64,000 nucleotides of DNA from UBA7446 sp024639165 (GCA_024639165.1 JAHEIX010000011.1:1-64000); one strand, 5' to 3'. Positions 52,710 to 62,182 are shown, numbered from the stretch's first letter. The notes: generated from the sequence alone by a model not told the origin. Program-made: numbers and translations.

Positions 52710-55700
52710 TTAAAAGTTAATGGTTAAACCGGCTGAAATGGTTGTCATTGGTTCGTAAGTATATCTACCAGTTCCGCCAGACAAAGAGTAGGTTGGATTA
52801 AATCCATCTCTCTTAGTTAAAATCATCAGGTTATCTCCAGTCAAGAAAATTCTCGCAGAAGAGGCACTGATCTTCTCAGTTACGTCACTAGGTATAGAAT
52901 ACCCAATCTGCAAATTTGCAAAATTCAAATAGTCAGCTTCTACTAAGAAACGGGTGGAAGTTGATGCTTGATTTGTTTGCAAATTAGAGTTTAGCAATGG
53001 TACATCGGTAATGTCGCCAGGTGCTTGCCATCTGTTTTCAATGTCTGTATGCAATTGCTGCATATTTGATGCCGTTGCATTATCCATGAAATCTCTGTAA
53101 GCACTGTCATATGCATACCCACCAATTCCATAAGTGAAAATTGCAGTTAGGTCAAAGGCCTTATACTCCGCATTAATGGTAAACGCACCTGATAAATCAG
53201 GAAGAGCAACTTTTCCTGTAAATCGCTTCGTTGCATCGGTGTATTTTTCAACTTTATCTTCTAGGATAGTTGCATTTGGATTTAAAACTTTATACTCGTG
53301 TAAATCCTCAATTCGCTCTCCTGTGTCATATGCGCCATTTGCATTTTTATCATCAAAATTTCTGTACCATTGTGCATATCCATTGTCTGGATTTACACCA
53401 GCATACTCTCTCATATAGAACTCATATGAGCTGTATCCTTTAGCTAAAGCAAAAGCACCTGAAGGATCTATGATTTTCCTTCTATTTACCGCCGGGTCGA
53501 AAGGCATTTCAGTTATCTGATTATTTTCAATGGCTCCTAGAACGTTTAAAGAAAGTTTAAAGTCATCGGTATCGACAAAATTTGCCGTAATGTCAATTTC
53601 AGTTCCAGTATTTCGAATACCTCCGTCATTTACAATAATGGAACGGTATCCAATGGAAGGTCCAAAGTTTTGAGTGAAAAACATGTCATTTCTATTTTTA
53701 ACATAGGTTTCTAAAGAGCCCTCAAAAATGCCTGACTCAAATTCAATACCAATATTAAATTGCTCACCTCTTTCCCAAGTCAAATCCGGATTACCTTTAG
53801 AAACAAATCCGATAGAGGGTTCTCCATCAACGTTTTGAATAGAATAAACATCATATCCGGGATATCCACCTTGACCAAGTGCTTCACCTAAAACACCATA
53901 ACTCGCCTTAAATTTTAAGAAGTCAAAAATGTCAGATTTAAAATAATCTTCTTTTGAAATAATCCATGCAGCACTCAAAGATCCAAATGTCCCCCATTTT
54001 GTTTTGGCAAATATTGACGAACCATCTCTACGTATATCTCCACTAAAGAAGTATTTGTCCTTTAAGGAAACTTTAGCAAAGCCTACGATCGCCTCACGCG
54101 ATATAATTGAAGTAGAAGAAGTAGAAGTATTATTTACAACAGCATTGTACAATTCTACTCCTTGAGGATCAACAAGGTTAAATTTATTGGCATTCATGCC
54201 ATAGCTTTCACGACTTTCAGATTCGTGCGCAACATAAGCATCAATAATAGTGTTACCGTTATCAAACTCTTGGTTGTAGCGCAGTGCATTTCGAATTACC
54301 CATTGTTTAAATTCACTTGTTGATTTCGAAATGTAACCACCCTGACCTCTTGAGGAACCATAGAATGGGTCAGATCTGTATGTCGAATCGCCTTCTTGCA
54401 GATAATAAGAAAAAGTAGTTTCAGTATTTAGATTATCGCTTAGTTTGATGTTAATGTTTTGGTTTGTTCCAAATCTGTGTGAATGTGAAAAATCTGAGTT
54501 ATAATGGGCGTCAGCAATGGAGTTAGTTAAACCTGAAAAACCTCTACTGTAGACTTCACCATAATCATATTGATATCCCCCATAAACATCATTAATTTTT
54601 TCTCCATTGGCATCGCGTTGGAATAGCGGATAAATACGCGGCATATTTGCTGTAGTCCAGAACACACTACCAGAGTCCGAAGACTGACCATTTGCATTAG
54701 AGTCCGTATATGTATATGATACATCAGCTCTCCAATTTAGCCAATCGAGCGGTTTGAAATCTAAATTTAATCTAGTATTATATCTCTTAAAGTTTGAGTT
54801 AATACTATAACCCACATCTTCTAAGGCACCAACAGAGTAAAAGTACGTCATGTTTTTACCGCCACCGCTTATGCTAAGATTAGCTTCGTTACGAGCAGAG
54901 TTTTGAAATGCGTAGTCTCTCCAATTTTCAGGTGTGTATTTACGTGATATGCCTTCATAAAATTTTCCAGTAGTTGGATCAATCAATTCATTTCCAGGTG
55001 CATTCCACATGTTATAACCTGGATCAAATCCAAAATCGTATGTAGTACCAAATAGACCCTCAGATGCAACCATACTGCCAGTCGCCTCGTTGTATAATGC
55101 AGTATACCTATTTTTCAAAGACTCCCAAACAATTTCTGTAAAACGCTCAGGCGATTCAATAACAGAATACCTTGGAAGGTAGTCCATGTTTGTACCTGAT
55201 TTTACGTCTACTGTAATTCTGGTTTCATCAGCAGAACCCCTCTTTGTGGTAATCAAAATCACCCCATTTGCACCACGGTTACCGTAAATTGCAGTAGCTG
55301 CGGCATCTTTAAGAATGGTTGTTGACTCAATGTCGTTTGGATTAATAGCATTAATACCACCATTAAATGGAATTCCATCTACTACATATAGCGGAGTAGA
55401 GTTACCATTTACCGAACCAGTTCTACCACGAACACGAACTGTTGCAGCAGAGCCAGGTTGCCCGGAGGTGTTCACGACAGTAACCCCGACAGCTTCACCC
55501 AAAAGCGCAGAAGTAACGTTAGATACGTTTTTCTTGCTTAAAGCTTCACCTGATAACGTGACAGCACTACCTGTAAACTTTCTCTTGTTGAAAGTTCCGT
55601 AACCTGTCACAATAACCTCGTCAAGTGACGTTGAACTGCTTAGTGAAACGTTGGCTGTTGCGCCATTTACGGTAACCTCAACAGCATCATACCCTACATA

Positions 55701-55919
55701 GCTTACTAAAAGAACGTCTCCGTTCGCAGCAGCAATGGTGTAGTTACCGTCAAAGTCAGCAGTAGTTGCTGAGGAAGTTCCTTTAATAACAACAGTGGCT
55801 CCTGGAAGTGGCATCCCTTCTTGGTCTGTAACAGATCCAGTAACAACTTGTTGTGCTAAAGCAACTTGAAACACTGCGATTAACGCAAATGTTAAAATTT
55901 GAATAAATTTAGTTTTCAT
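52710..55919 (-). CDS. SusC/RagA family TonB-linked outer membrane protein
   Basis: TonB-dependent channel of 1069 residues from ATG 55919. Layout: signal peptide (to VALAQ), carboxypeptidase-regulatory-like domain (about 22-100, VTGSVTDQEGMPLPGATVVIKGT), the TonB-box-like SLDEVIVTGYGT, plug domain (TPLYVVDGIPFNGGINAINPNDIESTTILKDAAATAIYGNRGANGV pieces), then a large beta-barrel ending MTTISAGLTINF. It imports oligomers held by the partner SusD. It follows the S8 peptidase gene after 143 bp on the same strand. Confidence 0.95.
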   Translation of the reverse strand: MKTKFIQILTFALIAVFQVALAQQVVTGSVTDQEGMPLPGATVVIKGTSSATTADFDGNYTIAAANGDVLLVSYVGYDAVEVTVNGATANVSLSSSTSLDEVIVTGYGTFNKRKFTGSAVTLSGEALSKKNVSNVTSALLGEAVGVTVVNTSGQPGSAATVRVRGRTGSVNGNSTPLYVVDGIPFNGGINAINPNDIESTTILKDAAATAIYGNRGANGVILITTKRGSADETRITVDVKSGTNMDYLPRYSVIESPERFTEIVWESLKNRYTALYNEATGSMVASEGLFGTTYDFGFDPGYNMWNAPGNELIDPTTGKFYEGISRKYTPENWRDYAFQNSARNEANLSISGGGKNMTYFYSVGALEDVGYSINSNFKRYNTRLNLDFKPLDWLNWRADVSYTYTDSNANGQSSDSGSVFWTTANMPRIYPLFQRDANGEKINDVYGGYQYDYGEVYSRGFSGLTNSIADAHYNSDFSHSHRFGTNQNINIKLSDNLNTETTFSYYLQEGDSTYRSDPFYGSSRGQGGYISKSTSEFKQWVIRNALRYNQEFDNGNTIIDAYVAHESESRESYGMNANKFNLVDPQGVELYNAVVNNTSTSSTSIISREAIVGFAKVSLKDKYFFSGDIRRDGSSIFAKTKWGTFGSLSAAWIISKEDYFKSDIFDFLKFKASYGVLGEALGQGGYPGYDVYSIQNVDGEPSIGFVSKGNPDLTWERGEQFNIGIEFESGIFEGSLETYVKNRNDMFFTQNFGPSIGYRSIIVNDGGIRNTGTEIDITANFVDTDDFKLSLNVLGAIENNQITEMPFDPAVNRRKIIDPSGAFALAKGYSSYEFYMREYAGVNPDNGYAQWYRNFDDKNANGAYDTGERIEDLHEYKVLNPNATILEDKVEKYTDATKRFTGKVALPDLSGAFTINAEYKAFDLTAIFTYGIGGYAYDSAYRDFMDNATASNMQQLHTDIENRWQAPGDITDVPLLNSNLQTNQASTSTRFLVEADYLNFANLQIGYSIPSDVTEKISASSARIFLTGDNLMILTKRDGFNPTYSLSGGTGRYTYEPMTTISAGLTINF

Positions 55920-56062
55920 AATTGATTTAATTATTAGCAACCCCAAATATGTTAAATAAATGTTAACTAAACAAACTTTTCAGTGCTATTGTAAATTAAA
56001 AAGCTTGTTTACTTCTTATTTTTTTTTCATCAACAAAAAGAAAAAGTCCGGGATTTACGCAA
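55920..56062. other. S8-to-susC spacer with dyad and weak hairpin
   Basis: Holds the 16-mer GTTAAATAAATGTTAA (55951-55966), whose GTTAA/TTAAC ends form a dyad, and an imperfect inverted repeat of 12 bp (55969-55980 with 55999-56010, one mismatch). Minus-strand CATATTTG (complement of 55943-55950, just before the 16-mer) is one mismatch from TAnnTTTG and could drive susC-susD independently of the S8 gene. Confidence 0.5.
55951..55966 (-). repeat. 16-bp dyad repeat, copy upstream of susC
   Basis: Exact copy of the 16-mer also found at 58340-58355. Read on the minus strand it is TTAACATTTATTTAAC, 32 bp before the susC ATG, with half-sites TTAAC and its complement. It is a candidate operator shared with the S8 gene. 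Confidence 0.6.
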
Positions 56063-58072
56063 TTAGTTGGAAATAATGATCTGCTTGTAAGTGAATCCCT
56101 CCTCTGTTTCTATACCCAGTATATAGCTACCACTAGTTAATGCCGAAATAGCTACGTTAATGCTGTTTAAAGAGAAAGTAGCTCTGGTTTTGTGCAATAC
56201 TTCTCGTCCGTTCAAGCCAATTATTTTTATATTTTTAAAAGGAATGTCATTGTCCAGCGCACTAACCGTAAAGGATTCTTTAGCAGGCATAGGGGCCACC
56301 AAAAAGCTATTGACCGACGTAAACTCTTCCAGTTCTTGCTCATATTTTGTAAAAATACCAGGCCCCGAAAGGACCAAAGCCCCTTTTTGTGTAGTGTTTT
56401 CGAATTCACCACTTTGGTTAAGGCGCTGCAAGCTCCCCTTGTGTGAAACGGTAATTTTGTAGTGTCCACCAAGAGGGCCCGACACCACTACTTTTTCTAA
56501 ATTATCCCTAGTGTTATCTGCTAATACAGCCACCGCCTGCTGTGCAGTTGTGGGTAACGCCCATGGTAAATAGGTGGTGTCTTCTTGTGTAATACGGAGA
56601 TCGAGATCGTTTATCAGTGCGTTCGTTGCATAAAATGCAGCTGGGGGGTCATACCAACTTAGCGTTGCTGTCAGCAACTCCCCAACAGCCGTAGTTTGAA
56701 AAAATATAGTTTCAGTTTCCCCCTGATCAAGTTCAAAGTTATGTATGCTAAGGCTTTCTTTCTCGTTTTTCTCGATAAGTTGTGCTGCTTTTTCCAGATT
56801 GACTGCGCCATAGCCTGTTTTTACATCGGGTCCTGTGATGTCTTGACCGGCCCAATCGGTAATATCATCTGCGGTATGGCAAAGTAAGGCCTTCATGGTT
56901 GCCCCGTCCATATAAACATCAAACGTTTTTTTGTGTAGCTGCTGCAGTAAGGCCACACCTCCCGCAACCGCAGGGGATGCAAATGACGTACCACTATTCA
57001 CATAATAAATATCCGTAGCATCTGGCTCATCTGAAACCCAAGCAGCTACCCCTAGGTTTTCACCTGGACCACAGACTTCAGGTTTTATACGAAAATCATT
57101 TGTGGGGCCTGCGCTACTAAAATCAGTTGCGCCTTTGTTAGTTCCGTTGTCCTCCATAGAAAAGCTGCCAACGGTTAAGACGTTCTTAGCAGTAGTAGAT
57201 CCCGTAAGTTGATCTAAACCTATTGTTTGTTGTTCCGGATAGGATTCAAGACCATCATTACCAGCAGCCAAGACATGCAAATAAGTAGGGTAGTTGTATG
57301 CGATATCATCTAATAGCGCACTCCAATCATTGTAATCTCCAATAAATTCATTTGGAATAATCTCGTTGTTGAAGTCCACAAGCGGGTATCCATAGGAATG
57401 GTTGGATAAAATAAAATCTGAGTTTGCATTTAATTGTAACTGTTCAAAAATTTCTGCTAAATCATAATCCCAGTCGTAACTGTATATCTTAGCTATGCCC
57501 GGCGCTATGCCTGTTACATCGTAGTTTTCTTGATGAAAAAGTCCTTTGGCGACAATTATTGAAGTCACTGAAGTAGGGTGGCTGCTCCAAATTGTTGCTG
57601 TAGGTGCGTCTGAAATTTCAATACTAACTTTTGACCCAGCGTATCCTGACCCCCCTGTGAACTCATCATGCATAGCAAAAACATGACCGCCATCCCAAAC
57701 ACCCATATGAAGCCCTTCGCCAGTGAGGTTGTAGCCTGAGCTACCAGTCGTTCCTACAATATCTGCCTTAATGGCTTTTCGATGTGAACGCCCATGATAT
57801 GTTTCGTAGTAGAGCGGTTTTCCGCTAGGCGTTATCCTGTTGGGTCTGATAAAATTCCCGTTTTTATCTTTCTTAAGCCTCGGGTCTTTTATTTGAATAA
57901 GACTATCAATAATACGGTTTTGCGCCGCCATATGGCTTTTTAGGCGGTCTTTGAGTTGCTGTTTTTGTAGGGCTTTGTCATCTTGCCCTTTTGAGTTGTT
58001 GTTTACCCTTGTAGAGGTAACACAAGAAACCACCAGTACCAAACTGAACAGCAAAACAATTTTCTTTTTCAT
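56063..58072 (-). CDS. S8 (subtilisin-like) serine peptidase with lipobox and type IX sorting domain
   Basis: 669-residue exported peptidase. Catalytic residues can be placed: D127 (VWDGGH), H165 (SSHPTSVTSI), oxyanion N272 (AAGNDG) and S363 (NSGTSFASPAVAGG). Downstream of the catalytic domain (about 105-420) is a beta-sandwich (ATLSWYDPPA, LINDLDLRI), then a C-terminal sorting domain (NSFLVAPMPAKESF to TYKQIIISN). The N-terminus also reads as a lipoprotein signal (LVVSC17), which is unusual with a type IX domain. It precedes susC-susD on the same strand and has a long leader with a terminator-like hairpin. Confidence 0.88.
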   Translation of the reverse strand: MKKKIVLLFSLVLVVSCVTSTRVNNNSKGQDDKALQKQQLKDRLKSHMAAQNRIIDSLIQIKDPRLKKDKNGNFIRPNRITPSGKPLYYETYHGRSHRKAIKADIVGTTGSSGYNLTGEGLHMGVWDGGHVFAMHDEFTGGSGYAGSKVSIEISDAPTATIWSSHPTSVTSIIVAKGLFHQENYDVTGIAPGIAKIYSYDWDYDLAEIFEQLQLNANSDFILSNHSYGYPLVDFNNEIIPNEFIGDYNDWSALLDDIAYNYPTYLHVLAAGNDGLESYPEQQTIGLDQLTGSTTAKNVLTVGSFSMEDNGTNKGATDFSSAGPTNDFRIKPEVCGPGENLGVAAWVSDEPDATDIYYVNSGTSFASPAVAGGVALLQQLHKKTFDVYMDGATMKALLCHTADDITDWAGQDITGPDVKTGYGAVNLEKAAQLIEKNEKESLSIHNFELDQGETETIFFQTTAVGELLTATLSWYDPPAAFYATNALINDLDLRITQEDTTYLPWALPTTAQQAVAVLADNTRDNLEKVVVSGPLGGHYKITVSHKGSLQRLNQSGEFENTTQKGALVLSGPGIFTKYEQELEEFTSVNSFLVAPMPAKESFTVSALDNDIPFKNIKIIGLNGREVLHKTRATFSLNSINVAISALTSGSYILGIETEEGFTYKQIIISN

Positions 58073-58085
58073 GTGGGTAAAGTAA

Positions 58086-58109
58086 CAAAAACCCCGCCAA
58101 AGTGGCGGG
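58086..58109 (-). terminator. Intrinsic terminator, men operon end or attenuator of the S8 gene
   Basis: On the minus strand CCCGCCA (complement of 58103-58109) pairs with TGGCGGG across a CTT loop and is followed by a T-run. It lies 250 bp past the menE stop but only about 14 bp before the S8 ATG, so any transcript entering the S8 gene from upstream must pass it. Confidence 0.8.
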
Positions 58110-58339
58110 AGGAGTTGAGTGTTATTTGATAAGACATCATAAGTGTGACAAACAAAACGTTAATCTTCTAAAAAAAAGTTTACCATAACTAACTTTAAAA
58201 TAAAGAAATGCCATTCAATTTACAGTTGAAAAATTAAATGGAATTTTATGCTTTATTGTATACGAGAAGACCCAAAAACCGTTATTTTTACGACTTTTAG
58301 ACAAAAATTTAGTTACTATTTTACTCAACTATTTTTTTC

Positions 58340-58355
58340 GTTAAATAAATGTTAA
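58340..58355 (-). repeat. 16-bp dyad repeat, copy upstream of the S8 gene
   Basis: GTTAAATAAATGTTAA, exact match to 55951-55966 and in the same orientation relative to the downstream minus-strand gene. It lies 8 bp past the menE stop and 268 bp before the S8 ATG. Confidence 0.6.
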
Positions 58356-58362
58356 TACGCCC

Positions 58363-59415
58363 TTAAAGATCTAGGGCAATTTTCCTGCTAGCAAGTCGGT
58401 CTAGCTTTCCTGTAGCGGTGTAGCACAGAGCAGTCATACAAAACACTGCCTTTGGAACATGATGTTTATTAGCACCCAAATGCTGTTGGGCAATTGCCAT
58501 GATGCCTTCTTTTTCTGAAGTAGCTGCCTCAACCAAAAGCACCAGTTTTTCGCCCAGTGCTGCGTCAGGCAAGCCTGTAAAAAAGAATGGAAATGTTATA
58601 TAGGGCGCTATGATTTTCTCCAATACTTCTGGAAAAATTTTTACCCCTCCAGAATTAATGACCCAATCACGTCTTCCTAATAATGTAAAGCCATTGTCAT
58701 GCTCAAGCTTCACTATATCTTGCGTACTGATAGGGGATAGGGGCAATTGAGGTACTTCGATAATCAAGCAACCACTTTTATCTGTAGAAATACCAATACC
58801 CGGCATCGCCCTAAAAGGAAGCGCGGGTTCACGAACAGCACGTGTGGCCACATGGGTAAGCGTTTCGGTCATCCCATAGGTCTCAATACAGTGATTGTAT
58901 TTTTTGCCAATGCGCTGTCGGAGGTTACTGGATATGGGCGTACCACCAATTAATACGGTTTTAAATTGTCCTAATAAATCAAAGGAGACCTTTGCTTGTA
59001 AGGGAATTAAAGCGGTAAAATCATATTTTCTTTCAATATGGAGTTTGGTTTTTGGCGGAATGATATCGAGATGCCACCCCAGTACTAAGGCACGTACCAA
59101 CATCATTTTACCTGCGATATAGCGTATGGGTAAACACAAGAGTGCCGATGCGCCTTCTGACACCTTAAAAAAGACAGCGGTTCGCACTGCCGAAGCGCAC
59201 ATGGCCGTTTTTGGCATGTGGATTTCTTTTGGTTTTCCAGTGGAGCCTGAAGTGTGAATGGCAAGATGGTCGTCATCGCTTAGCCAATCCGTGATAAAAC
59301 GTCCTAATCCCTGTAATTCTTCATCCGAAGCAGTTTGCCATTGCTGCGCTGCCTTTTCCAAAGAATTTCGGTTATATGCCTTTCCGTTCAGTCGAAATGA
59401 TGCGTGGACCAACAT
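58363..59415 (-). CDS. menE: O-succinylbenzoate--CoA ligase-like AMP-binding protein
   Basis: Activates o-succinylbenzoate with ATP and CoA in menaquinone synthesis. The adenylation P-loop HTSGSTGKPKEI is at about 54-65, ETYGMTETLTHVA near the middle and LLGRRDWVINSGGVKIFPE is the hinge region. At 350 residues it is much shorter than typical AMP-binding enzymes (about 450-500) and starts only about 50 residues before the P-loop, a form common in Bacteroidota men operons. It is 6 bp after menC. Confidence 0.9.
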   Translation of the reverse strand: MLVHASFRLNGKAYNRNSLEKAAQQWQTASDEELQGLGRFITDWLSDDDHLAIHTSGSTGKPKEIHMPKTAMCASAVRTAVFFKVSEGASALLCLPIRYIAGKMMLVRALVLGWHLDIIPPKTKLHIERKYDFTALIPLQAKVSFDLLGQFKTVLIGGTPISSNLRQRIGKKYNHCIETYGMTETLTHVATRAVREPALPFRAMPGIGISTDKSGCLIIEVPQLPLSPISTQDIVKLEHDNGFTLLGRRDWVINSGGVKIFPEVLEKIIAPYITFPFFFTGLPDAALGEKLVLLVEAATSEKEGIMAIAQQHLGANKHHVPKAVFCMTALCYTATGKLDRLASRKIALDL

Positions 59416-59421
59416 ATCAGT

Positions 59422-60453
59422 CTATATTTTTATATCCCATTCAAGGGCGTTCTCGTATGACAATACACCCTTGTCCGCCACCAAAGGGCTTTGAATGTTG
59501 TTGGTGAACAACCCACCTGTACCCAAGCCTTGTGGCATCGACGTGTCTTGCGTAGCTGTCCATTGGGCAATGGCATTTAACCCTATATTACTTTCCAATG
59601 CACTGGTGATCCACCAGCCTATATTACGTGCCTCAGCCAACTTTATCCAGTCTTCTGATGCAGAAAAACCACCCAATAAGCTTGGTTTTAAAATAATGTA
59701 TTGCGGATGTATTTCATCTAGTAGTGCAGTTTGTTCTGTTGCATCCAATACGCCTATCAACTCTTCGTCTAAAGCAATGGGAATCGGCGTTAGTGCACAC
59801 AGTTTTTGCATGGCTTTGACTTGCCCAGCAGCAATGGGTTGCTCTATGCTGTGTAGCCCATACTGTGAAAGTTTTTCTAGCTTTTGCAATGCTCCTTCAG
59901 GACTAAAGGCTCCGTTGGCGTCTACCCTCAAGGTAACCGCTGCAGGCGAATAGCGCTCTCTTATTTCGGCCAACAGTTGGCATTCCACATCAAAATCTAA
60001 CGCGCCAATTTTGAGTTTGATGCAGTCATAACCGGCCTCAATTTTGTCAAAAACCTGTTGGCGCATAAAGTCTATGGTGCCCATCCATACAAGTCCGTTT
60101 ATAGAAATAGGTTGCGTTCCTTTGCTAAAAGGAGTCTCATATAACTGGAAGGAATCATCCGAAGCAAATGATTTTAAAGCCATTTCCACACCCATTCTTA
60201 TGGATGGAAAGTCCGTATAAAGTGGACTTGCATCCACCCCCCTTTCCAACGTGCTACAAACCTTAGCGAGTAGTTCTTCAAAATGTGGCACATCATCCAC
60301 GCTTAACCCCCTAAATAATCCACATTCGCCAATGCCGTAGCGCTTTCCTTCGCTCATTTCAATGAAGAAGGTTTCTTTTTGCCGTAGGACACCTCTGGAA
60401 GTGCCGCTAGGCTGCTTAAAGTTCAATACGTATTTACGATAACGTACGTTCAT
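59422..60453 (-). CDS. menC: o-Succinylbenzoate synthase
   Basis: Enolase-superfamily dehydratase making o-succinylbenzoate. Catalytic acid-base Lys in CIKLKIG, metal ligands in LRVDANGAF, SIEQPI and ALDEEL, and second Lys in ILKPSLLGG are all visible. 343 residues is normal. Its start overlaps the menA stop by 4 bp and menE follows after 6 bp. Confidence 0.94.
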   Translation of the reverse strand: MNVRYRKYVLNFKQPSGTSRGVLRQKETFFIEMSEGKRYGIGECGLFRGLSVDDVPHFEELLAKVCSTLERGVDASPLYTDFPSIRMGVEMALKSFASDDSFQLYETPFSKGTQPISINGLVWMGTIDFMRQQVFDKIEAGYDCIKLKIGALDFDVECQLLAEIRERYSPAAVTLRVDANGAFSPEGALQKLEKLSQYGLHSIEQPIAAGQVKAMQKLCALTPIPIALDEELIGVLDATEQTALLDEIHPQYIILKPSLLGGFSASEDWIKLAEARNIGWWITSALESNIGLNAIAQWTATQDTSMPQGLGTGGLFTNNIQSPLVADKGVLSYENALEWDIKI

Positions 60454-61367
60454 GCCCCCATAATTTGCGTGAGTAGAAGTAATATACTTGTACCAAATAT
60501 GCTCAAGGCCAACGGTTTGAGTAATGCATCAAAACCGCTATGCACGTTGAGCTTTAGTGTTGATTTGAGCTGTAATAACAAAGGAAAAACCATCAGCAAG
60601 GGTGCATAGCCTATCCATTCATCAGCTATGTTTGTAAGCCCCACCATCAAGCTTGTAATGCTGCCCAATACCAATATACTGTGATAGGTTTTGGCGCTTT
60701 TTAGACCTAAAAAAGCAGCTACGGTTTTTTTTCCAGCCTTGGTGTCGTTTTGCATGTCACGCATATTGTTTAAGTTCAAAACCGCTGTGCTCAACCCCCC
60801 TACAGCAAAAGCAAACCACCATATATGAGGGTCTAATTGTTTGGTCTGTAAATAAAATGATCCACCAACAGCTAGCAGTCCAAAAAAGGCGAACACAAAT
60901 ACATCTCCCAACGCATGGTAGCCATAGGCTCCTTTACCAGCTGTATACTTATAGGCAGCCACTATGGCAACTACTGCCAAGCCTAAAAAAGTGAAGACGC
61001 TTTTTGTTTCTCCTGCTTCAAATGCTATGGAAACGGTAGCTGCTGCCAACAAGAACCCAACGACAGCAGTAATCACGATACCCCTTAAAAGGGTTTTTGG
61101 TGACAGTAGATTTTGCTGTAAAACGCGTTTGGGTCCAATGCGTTCGTGGTTATCGGTTCCTTTGATGCCATCGCCATAGTCGTTAGCGAAATTAGATAGT
61201 ATTTGGAACACGATAGCTGTTAGTAAGGTGCCTCCAAAGACATAAGGACAAAACTCCTCGTTTTGGATGGCCAATGCATTGCCCACAACAATCCCAGCCA
61301 CAGACAAGGGTAAGGTGCGCAGTCGTGCTGCAGCTACCCAAATCGTTAACAAGGATTTTTGTGACAC
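60450..61367 (-). CDS. menA: 1,4-dihydroxy-2-naphthoate polyprenyltransferase
   Basis: UbiA-superfamily membrane enzyme attaching the isoprenoid tail. The first Asp motif is NFANDYGDGIKGTDN (about residues 61-75) and the second NNMRDMQNDTKAGKKTVAAFLG; about eight hydrophobic helices surround them. 305 residues is typical. Its start shares one base with the menB stop. Confidence 0.95.
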   Translation of the reverse strand: MSQKSLLTIWVAAARLRTLPLSVAGIVVGNALAIQNEEFCPYVFGGTLLTAIVFQILSNFANDYGDGIKGTDNHERIGPKRVLQQNLLSPKTLLRGIVITAVVGFLLAAATVSIAFEAGETKSVFTFLGLAVVAIVAAYKYTAGKGAYGYHALGDVFVFAFFGLLAVGGSFYLQTKQLDPHIWWFAFAVGGLSTAVLNLNNMRDMQNDTKAGKKTVAAFLGLKSAKTYHSILVLGSITSLMVGLTNIADEWIGYAPLLMVFPLLLQLKSTLKLNVHSGFDALLKPLALSIFGTSILLLLTQIMGA

Positions 61368-62182
61368 TATGGAAACTTTGGATATTGCTTGAAGTTGGGC
61401 TTGCGCTTTTCTAAAAAGGCATTTTTACCTTCTTGGGCTTCGTCCATGAGGTAATACATAAGCGTTGCGTCACCTGCAAGTTGCATAAGGCCATGTTGAC
61501 CATCAAGTTCGGCATTCATACAGCGTTTGATCATGCGCAATGCCAAAGGGCTGCGCTGTTGCATGATTTGACACCAGTCAACTACGGTGTCTTCCAGTTT
61601 TTCTAGCGGAACAACCTTGTTGATCAGTCCCATATCCAATGCTTCTTGAGCAGAATATTGCTGACATAAAAACCAAATTTCTCGTGCCTTTTTCTGGCCT
61701 ACGTGCCGTGCAAGATAGGATGATCCAAATCCTCCGTCAAAGCTACCTACTTTTGGGCCTGTTTGTCCAAAAATAGCATTTTCACTTGCAATGGTTAGAT
61801 CGCAAACCACATGAAGCACGTGTCCGCCTCCAATTGCATATCCATTGACCATAGCCACAACGGGCTTAGGAATTTCACGAATTTTTTTGTGGAGGTCCAA
61901 TACATTCAGGCGTGGAACACCGTCCTCACCCACATAGCCACCCACGCCTTTTACGTTTTGATCACCGCCGCTACAAAACGCTTTTTCGCCTGCGCCGGTA
62001 AATACCACTACGTCGATGTCTTCGCGTTCGCGACAGATGTCCATGGCTTCCAACATTTGGTTGTTGGTCTCAGGTCGAAAGGCGTTATAAACACCTTCTC
62101 TATCTATGGTGATTTTAGCGATTCCTTTAAAAAATTCGAAGCGGATATCGCTATACGCTTTGATGGTTTCCCATGTTTTCAT
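61367..62182 (-). CDS. menB: 1,4-dihydroxy-2-naphthoyl-CoA synthase
   Basis: Crotonase-family enzyme closing the naphthoate ring. CoA-binding and oxyanion regions FCSGGDQNVKG and NGYAIGGGHVLHVVCDL, and the MenB block FGQTGPKVGSFDGGFGSSYLARHVG, are present. Length 271 residues is standard. Its start overlaps the menD stop by 4 bp. Confidence 0.96.
   Translation of the reverse strand: MKTWETIKAYSDIRFEFFKGIAKITIDREGVYNAFRPETNNQMLEAMDICREREDIDVVVFTGAGEKAFCSGGDQNVKGVGGYVGEDGVPRLNVLDLHKKIREIPKPVVAMVNGYAIGGGHVLHVVCDLTIASENAIFGQTGPKVGSFDGGFGSSYLARHVGQKKAREIWFLCQQYSAQEALDMGLINKVVPLEKLEDTVVDWCQIMQQRSPLALRMIKRCMNAELDGQHGLMQLAGDATLMYYLMDEAQEGKNAFLEKRKPNFKQYPKFP

Larger units (their letters stand above)
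58073..58362. other. 290-bp AT-rich leader/spacer upstream of the S8 gene
   Basis: Between the menE stop and the S8 start. It contains the second 16-mer dyad (58340-58355) at one end and a terminator-like hairpin near the S8 ATG at the other. No ORF is credible. It could hold both the end of the men operon transcript and the promoter/leader of the S8 gene. Confidence 0.6.

Noticed and set aside
51211..55919. Polysaccharide utilisation locus
   Set aside because: SusC and SusD are present, but no glycoside hydrolase, polysaccharide lyase, sulfatase or dedicated regulator lies nearby.
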